DNA of 64,000 nt, taken from the NCBI RefSeq assembly GCF_958405655.1, contig NZ_CATYWO010000001.1:806001-870000 (forward strand), read 5' to 3'. The translations under genes were made by a program, and so were the position numbers. This DNA is from Ralstonia condita (GTDB lineage Bacteria; Pseudomonadota; Gammaproteobacteria; Burkholderiales; Burkholderiaceae). The notes beneath the pieces were generated by a model. That model made no database searches and was not told where the DNA came from. It worked only from the letters and a program-made list of their open reading frames with translations. Shown here in pieces: positions 1 to 8,615 of this stretch (positions are counted from its first letter, which is position 1; each line of letters begins with the position of its first letter).

Positions 1-399
1 AACATCGACAAGGTGTTCATCGGCTCGTGCACCAACAGCCGCATCGAAGACATGCGCGCTGCCGCGTGGGTCGTGCAGAAGCTGGGCAAGCGCATTGCCT
101 CGAACGTGAAGCTGGCGATGGTCGTGCCGGGCTCGGGCCTCGTGAAGGAACAGGCCGAGCGCGAAGGGCTCGACAAGATCTTCAAGGCGGCGGGTTTTGA
201 ATGGCGCGAGCCGGGTTGCTCGATGTGTCTGGCAATGAATGCCGACCGCCTCGACCCGGGCGAGCGCTGCGCATCCACGTCCAACCGCAACTTCGAAGGC
301 CGTCAGGGCGCGGGCGGCCGCACCCATCTGGTCAGCCCGGCGATGGCGGCTGCGGCTGCCCTGGAAGGTCACTTCGTTGACGTGCGCAAGCTCGCTTGA
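1..399 (+). CDS. leuC: 3-isopropylmalate dehydratase large subunit, C-terminal part
   Basis: This is the last 132 residues of LeuC, the aconitase-family subunit that, with LeuD, isomerises 2-isopropylmalate to 3-isopropylmalate in leucine synthesis in the cytoplasm. The frame is open to the left edge, so the start lies outside the window. The fragment keeps the iron-sulfur ligand motifs of the family: the SCTNSR segment near its beginning and GCSMC, which supplies two cysteines of the 4Fe-4S cluster. The conserved tail with NRNFEGRQG and LVSPAMAAAAA follows. leuD starts 23 bases downstream on the same strand, as expected for an enzyme made of two separately encoded subunits. Confidence 0.97.
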   Translation, partial: NIDKVFIGSCTNSRIEDMRAAAWVVQKLGKRIASNVKLAMVVPGSGLVKEQAEREGLDKIFKAAGFEWREPGCSMCLAMNADRLDPGERCASTSNRNFEGRQGAGGRTHLVSPAMAAAAALEGHFVDVRKLA

Positions 400-422
400 G
401 CGGCAGGATAGAGAGAGCAATC

Positions 423-1073
423 ATGGAACAATTCACCATCCACACCGGCCTCGTGGCGCCGCTCGACCGCGAAAACGTCGACACCGACGCCATCATCCCG
501 AAGCAATTCCTCAAATCGATCAAGCGCACGGGCTTCGGCCCGAACCTGTTCGACGAGTGGCGCTACAAGGACGTCGGCGAGCCTGGGCAGGACAACAGCA
601 AGCGTCCGCTGAACCCGGATTTCGTACTGAACCAGCCGCGTTACAAGGGCGCCTCGGTGTTGCTGGCGCGCAAGAATTTCGGCTGCGGCAGCTCGCGTGA
701 GCACGCGCCGTGGGCGCTGCAGCAGTACGGCTTCCGCGCCATCATCGCGCCGAGCTTTGCCGACATCTTCTTCAACAATTGCTTCAAGAACGGCCTACTG
801 CCGATCGTGCTGACAGAGTCGCAAGTCGACCATCTGTTCAACGAGACGCAAGCCTTTACCGGCTACCAGCTGACTGTCGATCTGGACAAGCAGATCATCG
901 TCACGCCGGGCGGTACGGCGTATCCATTCGACATCACGGCCTTCCGCAAATACTGTCTGCTCAACGGCTTCGACGACATCGGTCTGACCCTGCGCTACGC
1001 CGACCAGATCAAGGCTTACGAAGCGCAGCGCCTGGCCAGGATGCCGTGGCTCGCGCACAAGCTCGTCGGCTGA
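423..1073 (+). CDS. leuD: 3-isopropylmalate dehydratase small subunit
   Basis: LeuD is the small (swivel-domain) subunit of isopropylmalate isomerase and completes the active site formed by LeuC. The protein is 216 residues, normal for the proteobacterial type. It begins MEQFTIHTG and contains the family signatures DTDAIIPKQFLK and NFGCGSSREHAPWAL, the latter being the substrate-binding swivel-domain motif. The ATG at 423 is preferred over an in-frame TTG 27 bases earlier because family members begin at this methionine and GAGAG precedes it. leuB follows after 29 bases, so leuC, leuD and leuB read as one transcription unit. Confidence 0.97.
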   Translation: MEQFTIHTGLVAPLDRENVDTDAIIPKQFLKSIKRTGFGPNLFDEWRYKDVGEPGQDNSKRPLNPDFVLNQPRYKGASVLLARKNFGCGSSREHAPWALQQYGFRAIIAPSFADIFFNNCFKNGLLPIVLTESQVDHLFNETQAFTGYQLTVDLDKQIIVTPGGTAYPFDITAFRKYCLLNGFDDIGLTLRYADQIKAYEAQRLARMPWLAHKLVG

Positions 1074-1102
1074 GCGGATACCAGAACAACAAGGACAACC
1101 AC

Positions 1103-2173
1103 ATGACCAAGATTGCAGTGTTGCCGGGTGACGGCATTGGCAAGGAAATCGTCGCCGAGGCCGTGAAGGTGCTCAAGGTATTGGGCGAGCCGTTCGAGAT
1201 GGAATTCGCCCCGGTGGGCGGCGCCGGTTACGAGGCCAAGGGCCATCCGCTGCCGGAAGACACGCTCAAGCTCGCCAAGGAGGCTGACGCCATCCTGTTC
1301 GGCGCCGTGGGCGATTGGAAGTACGACACGCTGGCGCGCGAGCTGCGCCCGGAGCAGGCCATCCTCGGCTTGCGCAAGCACCTGCAACTGTTCGCCAATT
1401 TCCGTCCGGCGATCTGCTATCCGGAACTGGCCGGCGCGTCGAGCCTGAAGCCTGAGATCGTCTCCGGCCTCGACATCCTGATCGTGCGCGAACTGACTGG
1501 CGATATCTACTTCGGCCAGCCGCGCGGCGTGCGAGCAGCACCTGACGGTGTGTTCGCCGGCGCGCGCGAAGGCTTCGACACCATGCGCTACAGCGAGCCG
1601 GAAATCCGCCGCATCGCGCACGTCGCCTTCCAGGCTGCCGCCAAGCGCGGCAAGAAGCTGTGCAGCGTCGACAAGGCCAACGTGCTCGAGACGTTCCAGT
1701 TCTGGAAGGACATCGTCACCGATGTGCACAAGGAATATCCGGAAGTCGAGCTGTCGCACATGTACGTCGACAACGCGGCCATGCAACTCGTGAAGGCGCC
1801 GAAGAACTTCGACGTGATCGTTACCGGCAACATGTTCGGCGACATCCTTTCGGACGAGGCTGCCATGCTGACGGGCTCGATCGGCATGCTGCCGTCGGCG
1901 TCGCTCGATGCGAACAACAAAGGCTTGTATGAGCCGTCGCACGGCTCCGCGCCGGACATCGCTGGCAAGGGTGTTGCCAACCCGCTGGCGACGATCCTGT
2001 CGGCGGCGATGATGCTGCGCTATTCGCTGAACAAGGCCGAGCAGGCTGATCGCATCGAAACTGCCGTCAAGAAGGTGCTGGCGCAGGGCTACCGGACCGG
2101 CGACATCCTGACGCCCGGTTGCAAGCAGGTCGGCACTGTCGAGATGGGCGACGCCGTGGTCGCTGCCTTGTAA
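1103..2173 (+). CDS. leuB: 3-isopropylmalate dehydrogenase
   Basis: LeuB oxidatively decarboxylates 3-isopropylmalate to 2-oxoisocaproate with NAD, the third step of the leucine branch. The 356-residue length is typical. It starts MTKIAVLPGDGIGKEIV, the dinucleotide-binding N-terminus of the isocitrate/isopropylmalate dehydrogenase family. The substrate-binding segment RELTGDIYFGQPRG and the metal-binding stretch NMFGDILSDEAAML are present, as is the C-terminal family signature around LYEPSHGSAPDIAGKG. An AAGGA-type ribosome binding site precedes the start. It is the last gene of leuCDB; about 340 bases with only one small doubtful reading frame separate it from asd. Confidence 0.98.
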   Translation: MTKIAVLPGDGIGKEIVAEAVKVLKVLGEPFEMEFAPVGGAGYEAKGHPLPEDTLKLAKEADAILFGAVGDWKYDTLARELRPEQAILGLRKHLQLFANFRPAICYPELAGASSLKPEIVSGLDILIVRELTGDIYFGQPRGVRAAPDGVFAGAREGFDTMRYSEPEIRRIAHVAFQAAAKRGKKLCSVDKANVLETFQFWKDIVTDVHKEYPEVELSHMYVDNAAMQLVKAPKNFDVIVTGNMFGDILSDEAAMLTGSIGMLPSASLDANNKGLYEPSHGSAPDIAGKGVANPLATILSAAMMLRYSLNKAEQADRIETAVKKVLAQGYRTGDILTPGCKQVGTVEMGDAVVAAL

Positions 2174-2250
2174 ATCAAAACATGCGTCGCGGTGCCGTCA
2201 CACGCGGCACCGCAATCGTCGTTTTTTGGGCGGACACATGTTGCAGTGCA

Positions 2251-2277
2251 TTGTGTGGCCGCCAAATCGTGTATATT
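2251..2277 (+). promoter_or_regulatory. possible sigma-70-type promoter upstream of asd
   Basis: A TTGTGT element at 2251-2256 and TATATT at 2272-2277 are separated by 15 bases, shorter than the usual 16-18. The local AT content rises sharply here compared with the surrounding GC-rich sequence. If used, transcription would begin near 2284, immediately before the ATG of the small reading frame at 2285. Weak evidence by pattern only. Confidence 0.3.
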
Positions 2278-2284
2278 TTTGCAG

Positions 2285-2431
2285 ATGATCTCGATTGCGC
2301 TCCCCGTCCTCGTACTGGGCATTCTGGGCACCCTGGCCATTGCCGCCAAGGGCACCGCCGCGCGCACTCGCATGACGCCTGTCGAGATTCGCACGACCAC
2401 GAAAATCATTACCAAAAAAACGATCTCGTAG
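2285..2431 (+). CDS. small membrane-anchored protein, hypothetical
   Basis: A 48-residue reading frame sits between leuB and asd. It opens with a hydrophobic stretch (ISIALPVLVLGILGTLAIAA, residues 2-21) that could be a membrane segment or signal anchor. A short basic and threonine-rich tail ending in TKIITKKTIS follows. No Shine-Dalgarno sequence is visible, but a possible promoter at 2251-2277 would place the 5' end of the transcript at or next to this ATG, so it could be translated leaderless. I do not recognise a family. The membrane-like start followed by a basic tail is the main reason to list it; it could equally be chance. Confidence 0.35.
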   Translation: MISIALPVLVLGILGTLAIAAKGTAARTRMTPVEIRTTTKIITKKTIS

Positions 2432-2513
2432 ATCGTCCGTCGTGCCCGTTCGCCTTCCCCGCGCGGTCACGCCGGGCGACCGAGGCGGGGAAAATCACTA
2501 GAGGTTCACAATC

Positions 2514-3617
2514 ATGAAGGTAGGTCTCGTCGGTTGGCGCGGCATGGTCGGTAGCGTGCTGATGCAGCGCATGCAGGAAGAAAAGGATTTCGACCTGATC
2601 GACACCGTGTTTTTCAGCACCAGCAACGCTGGCGGCAAGGCACCCGCATTCGCCAAGACGGATGCGCCCCTGGCCGACGCGAATGACATCGAAGCGCTGA
2701 AGGCGTGCGACACGATCATCACGTGCCAGGGCGGTGACTACACGACAGAAGTCTTCCCGAAGCTGCGCGCTGCCGGCTGGAATGGCTACTGGATCGACGC
2801 CGCCTCGACGCTGCGCATGGAAGACGATGCCGTGATCGTGCTGGACCCGGTCAACCTGTCGCTCATCAAGAATGCGGTGGCGGCCGGCACCAAGAATTTC
2901 ATCGGTGGCAATTGCACCAACTCCATCCTGCTGATGGGCGTGGGCGGTCTGTTCCGCGAAGGCCTGGTCGAATGGGTCAGTTCGATGACCTACCAGGCAG
3001 CCTCGGGCGGCGGTGCAAACCACATGCGCGAGCTGCTCAAGGGCATGGGCGTGATCCACGGTGCCGTGGCCGATGAGCTGGCCAACCCGGCCTCCGCCAT
3101 CCTGGACATCGACCGCAAGGTTGCCAAGACCATCCGCGAAGACGTGCCGACCGAATTCTTCCCGGCGCCGCTGGCTGGTGGGTTGATCCCGTGGATCGAC
3201 AAGCAGCTCGACAACGGTCAGTCCAAGGAAGAGTGGAAGGGTCAGGCCGAGGTCAACAAGATCCTGGGCACGGCGCAGACGATTCCGGTCGACGGCCTGT
3301 GCGTGCGGATTGGCGCAATGCGCTGCCACAGCCTGGGCCTGACGCTCAAGCTCAAGCGCGACCTGCCGCTCGACGAAATCGAGCAGATCATCCGCTCGGG
3401 CAACCCCTGGGTGAAGTGGGTGCCGAACGACCGCAGCATCACCGAGAGGGAACTGACGCCGGCTTCCATCACGGGTGGCCTGGAAATCGGCGTGGGCCGC
3501 GTGCGCAAGCTGAACATGGGGCCCGAGTATGTGAGCGCCTTCGTGATCGGCGACCAGCTCCTGTGGGGCGCCGCCGAGCCGCTGCGTCGTACGTTGCGCA
3601 TCCTGCTCGATAAGTGA
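2514..3617 (+). CDS. asd: aspartate-semialdehyde dehydrogenase
   Basis: Asd reduces L-aspartyl phosphate to aspartate semialdehyde with NADPH. This is the branch point feeding lysine and diaminopimelate, threonine and methionine synthesis. The 367-residue length and the start MKVGLVGWRGMVGSVLMQRM match the Gram-negative type. The active-site cysteine is C134 in the segment GGNCTNS. The substrate-binding region around YQAASGGGANHMREL and the C-terminal dimer portion are intact. The ATG at 2514 follows an AGAGG ribosome binding site. Placement after leuCDB and before fimV is the usual arrangement in Burkholderiales as I remember it. Confidence 0.98.
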   Translation: MKVGLVGWRGMVGSVLMQRMQEEKDFDLIDTVFFSTSNAGGKAPAFAKTDAPLADANDIEALKACDTIITCQGGDYTTEVFPKLRAAGWNGYWIDAASTLRMEDDAVIVLDPVNLSLIKNAVAAGTKNFIGGNCTNSILLMGVGGLFREGLVEWVSSMTYQAASGGGANHMRELLKGMGVIHGAVADELANPASAILDIDRKVAKTIREDVPTEFFPAPLAGGLIPWIDKQLDNGQSKEEWKGQAEVNKILGTAQTIPVDGLCVRIGAMRCHSLGLTLKLKRDLPLDEIEQIIRSGNPWVKWVPNDRSITERELTPASITGGLEIGVGRVRKLNMGPEYVSAFVIGDQLLWGAAEPLRRTLRILLDK

Positions 3618-4007
3618 CTCTCGGTTTGCTTTCGGTGGCAGACGGGCCTGTAACGATGGTCGTTGCTGCCTGACAACAGAAAGTGCGCTTTTTCAACCAA
3701 CGCCGCGCGGCCTGCGCGGCGTTGTGCCATCTGGACGCCCACGGGCTTTAACGTTGGTACACAATAGCGGCCGGAACGCTGTCCGCCCATTGGTGGGGTG
3801 GACGGGGCACGGGGAGGGGTTAGCGCCACATTGAAGCACACGCATTCCGGGGGGGTACGTCGGGTGCTTCAGAATCTCGCCAACTTTGTCGTATTCAGAT
3901 GAATTGACGGCGGTTCTTGTCCCGGCTTTTCACCTTTTGGGTGAACTTGCTGCGCTAACTCGTTGATGTTAAGTTCGTTTGCACATTACAAGATAACGGA
4001 GTCGAAG
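3618..4007 (+). other. intergenic region asd-fimV with one strong hairpin
   Basis: This 390-base stretch has no convincing gene. It contains a perfect inverted repeat at 3699-3723 (10-bp arms, 5-base loop) and then G-rich sequence at about 3790-3860. No ribosome binding site with an open frame is seen before the fimV start region. The fimV promoter presumably lies in 3860-3990. Confidence 0.6.
3699..3723 (+). terminator. strong hairpin after asd, terminator without a clear U-tract
   Basis: Arms AACGCCGCGC and GCGCGGCGTT pair perfectly around the loop GGCCT. No run of T follows on either strand, so it is either an inefficient terminator of asd or an mRNA-stabilising 3' structure. Confidence 0.45.
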
Positions 4008-6893
4008 GTGAGGGTGAGCCAATACCGCCGGAGAGAATCGTCCCATCGCAGTCCCCGCTGGTCTGCCGTCGCGTTTGCCGCGGCGAGCCTGCTGCTGATC
4101 CAGCCCGCTGCGCAGGCGGCTGGCTTCGGGGCGCTGCACGTGCGTTCCAATCTTGGGCAGCCGCTGCAGGCCGAAATCGACCTGACTGGCGTGACGCCGG
4201 AAGAAGCGCAAAACCTGGTTGCCAAGCTGGCAACCCCCGACGCTTACGCGCGCGCCGGCCTGACCTACAACCCAATCGTCTCTTCGCTGCGTGCCTCGCT
4301 GGTGCGCCAGTCAGACGGCAATTACGTGGTGCGGCTGCGTTCCACCCAGCCCGTTGCCGAGCCGTTCGTCGATGTCCTGGTCGATCTCAACTGGGCGAGC
4401 GGCCATATCTCCCGCGCCTATACGTTCCTGCTGGATCCGGTAGGGTCGAACCATTCCGCCCAGAATTTTGCGCCGACGCCGGTAGTACAAGCCACCACGC
4501 CCGGCGCGGCGGAAACCACTTCTGCGCCGGCGTCCCAATCGCCTGCACCGGCACCGGCAGCCGCCGCGCCGGCTCGCCCAGCGCGCCAGGCAGCACGGCC
4601 GCAGCAAGCGGCGCCCGCTGCTCCCGCGCCGAACGCGGCTCCGGGCGGTTCGTACACCGTACAGCGGGGCGACAGCCTGTATGACATTGCCTCGACGGCG
4701 GCGCAGGGCCAGGAGGCCGTGTCGCTCGACCAGATGCTGCTGGCGTTGTATCGCAATAACCCCAACGCGTTCATCGGCGGCAATATCAATCGGCTGCGTA
4801 CCGGTTCAGTGCTGAAAGTGCCGTCGCAGACCGATGCGCAGAAAGTCTCGCCGCGCGAAGCACGTCGTGAGGTGGTCGCGCAGACCTCCGGTTTCGCCGG
4901 TTATCGTAATCGCCTGGCCACCGCAGCGGAAGCCAACGCAGCGACAGACACCGATTCAGCTCGCCAGCAAAGTGGCAGCGTGTCGGCCCGTGTGCAGGAC
5001 CAGGCTACACCGGCAGCCAGCGGACGCGATGAATTGCGCCTGTCGAAGGCGGATCGCACCGCAAAGGCCAGCGCTGCCGCGCGCGACGAGGAATTGGTCG
5101 CCAAGGAGCATGCGCTCAAGGAAATGGAATCACGCGTTGCTCAGCTGGAGAGGAATCTCGCTGACATGCAACGCTTGGTCGAGCTGAAGAACGCCGAGTT
5201 GGCGAAGGCGGCGAGCGCCGCCAAACCGGCTGCAGCGGGCGCTGCACCGTCGACAGCCGCCGCGGTTGTGGCAGCCGCTAATGCACCGGCACCGGCTGCT
5301 GCGTCGGCTTCTGCGCCGGCTCAACCGGTGGCCAATACGCAGACGGCCGCTGCGGCGCCGGCTTCGTCGGCAACGGCTGCCGCTTCCACGCCGGAAGCGG
5401 CATCGGCTCCGGTTGCCGCTGCCTCGGCGGCGCAGGCTGCCAGCGCGCCCCTTGCCGCCGCATCCGCGCCGGCCGTGGCGCCGAAGAAGAAGGCGCCTGT
5501 TGTCGTGGCGCCCCAGCCGCCGATTGCCGAAGAGTCGTTCTTGTCGTCGCTGATGGGTAACCCGATGGCGCTTGGCCTGGGTGGCGTGGTGATCGCGTTG
5601 CTGGGTGGCCTGGTGGCGTATCGTCGTCGCCAGCAAAAGCCGGAGCAGGGGCACGGCTTCCAGGATAGTTTGCTATCCCAGGAAAGCACCGTGATGGCCG
5701 GTGCGAACTCGCTCTTCGGTGCAGCCGGGGGCCAAAGCGTGGATACCTCCCAGCACAGCGTGTTTGGTGCCGATTTCCGTATCGGCGGCAGCAACGAGAG
5801 TAACGAGGTAGACCCGATCGCCGAGGCCGATGTCTATATTGCCTATGGCCGCGACGTGCAGGCCGAGGAAATCCTGCGCGAGGCGCTTGAACAGCATCCG
5901 GAGCGTCAGGCCATTCGATTGAAGCTGATGGAGATCTACGCCAACCGGCAGGACGCACACGGGTTCCAGACCGTTGCAGAAGAGATGCTGGCGCAGGTGG
6001 GTGCATCGTCGCCCGAGTGGGCTGAGGCTACCGCAATGGGCCGCAAGTTCGATCCGGCCAACCCGCTGTACCTGACGGCGCACGGTGACGGGCAGCATCC
6101 CACTGCCGAAGCCGCTGCTGCGCCGAGCCATGCCGGTGCGGCTGTCGCCGGCGCTGCGGCGCTTGCGGGCGTCGGGGCTGCCGTGGCGGCTGAAGCCTTC
6201 AGCCCGACGGTGACGGGTCAAACGACTCGCCGCGGCGACGATTGGACCACGCTGTCCCCGGATCTGGACCCGTCTGCGCCGTCGACCAAGGCACCGCAGC
6301 TGGCCGATCTTGAACTGCCGCTGGAATCGTTCCCGGCGCCCTCGGCGAGCGAGCCGATCACTGCGCCGGAAGAGGCTGCAGACATGTTCAAGGTGCACGC
6401 CGAGCCCAACGCCGACCTCCCGCAATTCAACGTGCATGCTGGCGAGGCTTATCAGCCGGTCGCTGCGCCCCCGCTGCATATGGATCTGTCGGACCTGTCG
6501 CTGGACCTGAACCCGACTCCGGCTGCAGCCGAAGCGGCCGCGGCAGCGGCGGTGCCCGCAGCCGAGGAAAGTCTCCCGTCATGGGCGCAGCCGGCTGACG
6601 CCTCGCAGGCTCCGATGCACTTCGAAGCCCAGGCGCATCACGCCGAGCCGGCACACGTGGCCAACGACGAGCCGCAATCGGCCATCCGTCTGGATACCAA
6701 TCTGCCGCATACCCTGTCTGGCGAAGGCGGCTCCGACAGCGTGCGCGACCTGCAGATCAAGTTCGACCTGGCCAAGGCCTACATCGAGATCGGCGACAAG
6801 GAAGGTGCGCGCGAGCTGTTGCAGGAAGTGCTTGACCTGGGCGATCCGTCGTTCCATGCGGAAGCCCAGGCCCTGATGCGCCAGATCGGTTGA
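4008..6893 (+). CDS. fimV: FimV/HubP family polar landmark protein
   Basis: FimV/HubP proteins are large inner-membrane proteins that bind peptidoglycan and organise the cell pole, supporting type IV pilus twitching and related polar functions. In order: a signal or TM segment (about residues 17-40), the conserved FimV N-terminal domain (GFGALHVRSNLGQPLQAEI onward), a LysM peptidoglycan-binding domain (about 215-275, YTVQRGDSLYDIAS), a coiled coil (about 360-400), a long Ala/Pro-rich linker, and a second TM helix (about 520-542). An acidic, Ala-rich cytoplasmic region and a C-terminal TPR-like FimV domain (last ~55 residues, VRDLQIKFDLAKAYIEIGD) follow. The start is uncertain: GTG at 4008 or 4014 follows GGAG/GAAGG, while an ATG at 3966 has no ribosome binding site. 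Length is about 961 residues. Confidence 0.93.
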   Translation: MRVSQYRRRESSHRSPRWSAVAFAAASLLLIQPAAQAAGFGALHVRSNLGQPLQAEIDLTGVTPEEAQNLVAKLATPDAYARAGLTYNPIVSSLRASLVRQSDGNYVVRLRSTQPVAEPFVDVLVDLNWASGHISRAYTFLLDPVGSNHSAQNFAPTPVVQATTPGAAETTSAPASQSPAPAPAAAAPARPARQAARPQQAAPAAPAPNAAPGGSYTVQRGDSLYDIASTAAQGQEAVSLDQMLLALYRNNPNAFIGGNINRLRTGSVLKVPSQTDAQKVSPREARREVVAQTSGFAGYRNRLATAAEANAATDTDSARQQSGSVSARVQDQATPAASGRDELRLSKADRTAKASAAARDEELVAKEHALKEMESRVAQLERNLADMQRLVELKNAELAKAASAAKPAAAGAAPSTAAAVVAAANAPAPAAASASAPAQPVANTQTAAAAPASSATAAASTPEAASAPVAAASAAQAASAPLAAASAPAVAPKKKAPVVVAPQPPIAEESFLSSLMGNPMALGLGGVVIALLGGLVAYRRRQQKPEQGHGFQDSLLSQESTVMAGANSLFGAAGGQSVDTSQHSVFGADFRIGGSNESNEVDPIAEADVYIAYGRDVQAEEILREALEQHPERQAIRLKLMEIYANRQDAHGFQTVAEEMLAQVGASSPEWAEATAMGRKFDPANPLYLTAHGDGQHPTAEAAAAPSHAGAAVAGAAALAGVGAAVAAEAFSPTVTGQTTRRGDDWTTLSPDLDPSAPSTKAPQLADLELPLESFPAPSASEPITAPEEAADMFKVHAEPNADLPQFNVHAGEAYQPVAAPPLHMDLSDLSLDLNPTPAAAEAAAAAAVPAAEESLPSWAQPADASQAPMHFEAQAHHAEPAHVANDEPQSAIRLDTNLPHTLSGEGGSDSVRDLQIKFDLAKAYIEIGDKEGARELLQEVLDLGDPSFHAEAQALMRQIG

Positions 6894-6927
6894 CGGACGC
6901 GCCATCAGACGGCAAGGCCATCGACAG

Positions 6928-6962
6928 CGCCGGCAGGGTGGTATCCTGCCGGCGTTTTTCTT
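6928..6962 (+). terminator. Rho-independent terminator after fimV
   Basis: A perfect 10-bp stem (CGCCGGCAGG with CCTGCCGGCG, 7-base loop) is followed directly by TTTTTC. It ends the fimV transcript 35 bases after its stop codon and isolates it from truA. Confidence 0.9.
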
Positions 6963-6984
6963 TCCGCATAAGGATTCACAAGGC

Positions 6985-7809
6985 ATGACGCGTATTGCGC
7001 TCGGCATCCAGTACGACGGTGCCGCGTTCTCTGGGTGGCAATCGCAGCCGCACGGCAATACTGTTCAGGACGTGCTGGAGGCGGCGCTGCGCCGGTTTGC
7101 TGGCGTCGCCCTGCCGACCACCGTGGCTGGTCGCACCGATGCGGGGGTACATGCGCTGGGTCAGATCGTCCACCTCGATACCGACCTCGTTCGCGATCCG
7201 TTCTCGTGGGTGCGGGGTACCAATGCTTTCCTGCCGCCGGCAGTGGCGGTGCGCTGGGCGCAGGACATGCCGGACGATTTTCATGCACGCTTTTCCGCGC
7301 ACCGCCGCACGTATTACTACGCACTCACCTTCGGCCCGACGCGAGCGCCGTTGCTCGAGGGCAAGGCTGGCTACGTGACGCTGCCGCCTGGCCAGACGCT
7401 TGACGTGGCAGCTATGCATGAGGCCGCGCAGGCGCTCGTCGGCGAGCATGATTTTTCTTCTTTCCGCGCGGCGGAGTGCCAGGCCAAGTCGCCGGTCAAG
7501 ACGATGTACTCGATGGAAGTGCGCGGTGAAGGTGAGTGGGTGTTCGTGCGCATACGCGGCAGCGCCTTCTTGCACCACATGGTGCGCAACATCATGGGGT
7601 GCCTCGTGGCCATTGGTCGCAGGCGTCAACCTGCGTCATGGATGGCTGAGGTGCTGGCCGCCCGCAGCCGTGTCGCTGCCGCACCTACCTTCATGCCGGA
7701 CGGGTTGTATCTGGCGGAGGTCGGCTATCCTGACGCTTTCCAGTTGCCGGCATCGCCGGCTTCGTCCAGCCTGTTTCGCGGCGTGTTCGACGAGCACGCC
7801 GGGCTATGA
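6985..7809 (+). CDS. truA: tRNA pseudouridine(38-40) synthase
   Basis: TruA converts uridines 38, 39 and 40 in the anticodon arm of tRNAs to pseudouridine. The 274-residue protein starts MTRIALGIQYDGAAFSGWQSQ and has the catalytic aspartate D52 in GRTDAGVHALGQ. The family segments FHARFSAHRRTYYY and the C-terminal HHMVRNIMGCL are also present. It follows the fimV terminator closely, so its promoter must lie in the short gap or within the terminator region. Its last four bases overlap the trpF start (ATGA), implying translational coupling and placing truA at the head of the tryptophan run. Confidence 0.97.
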   Translation: MTRIALGIQYDGAAFSGWQSQPHGNTVQDVLEAALRRFAGVALPTTVAGRTDAGVHALGQIVHLDTDLVRDPFSWVRGTNAFLPPAVAVRWAQDMPDDFHARFSAHRRTYYYALTFGPTRAPLLEGKAGYVTLPPGQTLDVAAMHEAAQALVGEHDFSSFRAAECQAKSPVKTMYSMEVRGEGEWVFVRIRGSAFLHHMVRNIMGCLVAIGRRRQPASWMAEVLAARSRVAAAPTFMPDGLYLAEVGYPDAFQLPASPASSSLFRGVFDEHAGL

Positions 7810-8519
7810 ACTTCGCCATGTCGCTCCATCGAACCCGCATCAAACTCTGTGGCCTGACCGAGCCGGCCGATGTCGATCACGCCGTCGCGTTGGGCGCCGA
7901 TGCCATCGGGCTGGTGTTTTATCCGCCGAGCCCCCGCCATGTGACTGTGGAGCGCGCCGCTGAGCTGGCCCGCCGTGCCGGCCCGTTCGTCACCGTGACC
8001 GGCCTGTTCGTCAACGCCAGCGCGGAGGAGGTGGCGCGCGTGCTCGACGAAGTGCCGCTGACTTTACTCCAGTTCCATGGCGATGAATCCCCCGAGGTGT
8101 GCGCGCAGATTGCCGACCAGGTGGGCCTGCCCTGGCTGCGGGCCGTCCGTGTTCAGCCGGGGGCCGATTCGGTAGAATTCGGAAATCGCTTTGCCGCTGC
8201 CCAAGGTTTGCTACTCGACGCATTCGTCGAGGGATATGGTGGCGGCGGCCACGTCTTCGACTGGACCCTCATTCCTCTGCAATGGCTCCCGCAATCGCCA
8301 TCCTTGCCAACCACAAGCGCCGCTCCTCGGCTCGTTTTGAGTGGTGGGTTGAGCGCGCAAAACGTCGCTGGCGCGATTGAACGCGTGCGGCCCTACGCTG
8401 TGGATGTCAGCAGCGGAATCGAGGCCGCACGGGGCGTGAAAGACCACGCCCGGATGACCGCATTTGTGCGTGCGGTCCGCGAGGCCGATGCAGCCCTGGG
8501 CGCATCGGTTCAGGCCTAA
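7806..8519 (+). CDS. trpF: phosphoribosylanthranilate isomerase
   Basis: TrpF performs the Amadori rearrangement of phosphoribosylanthranilate to the deoxyribulose phosphate form, the third step of tryptophan synthesis. It is a single beta/alpha barrel of 237 residues. The catalytic cysteine is in the segment IKLCGLT, and the phosphate-binding and catalytic aspartate segment LLLDAFVEGYGGGG is visible. The ATG overlaps the truA stop by four bases; a second in-frame ATG follows five codons later (MNFAMSLHRTR), so the true start may be slightly downstream. A gap of 96 bases separates it from trpB. Confidence 0.96.
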   Translation: MNFAMSLHRTRIKLCGLTEPADVDHAVALGADAIGLVFYPPSPRHVTVERAAELARRAGPFVTVTGLFVNASAEEVARVLDEVPLTLLQFHGDESPEVCAQIADQVGLPWLRAVRVQPGADSVEFGNRFAAAQGLLLDAFVEGYGGGGHVFDWTLIPLQWLPQSPSLPTTSAAPRLVLSGGLSAQNVAGAIERVRPYAVDVSSGIEAARGVKDHARMTAFVRAVREADAALGASVQA

Positions 8520-8615
8520 AGCCGATCTGGCGGGGCTCTCGCGACGTACGCAGTCCTGAATATCTCCGCCGACTGGTCTTCACCCTGGCCTCGGCGGACG
8601 CCTCGAGAGATTGCC

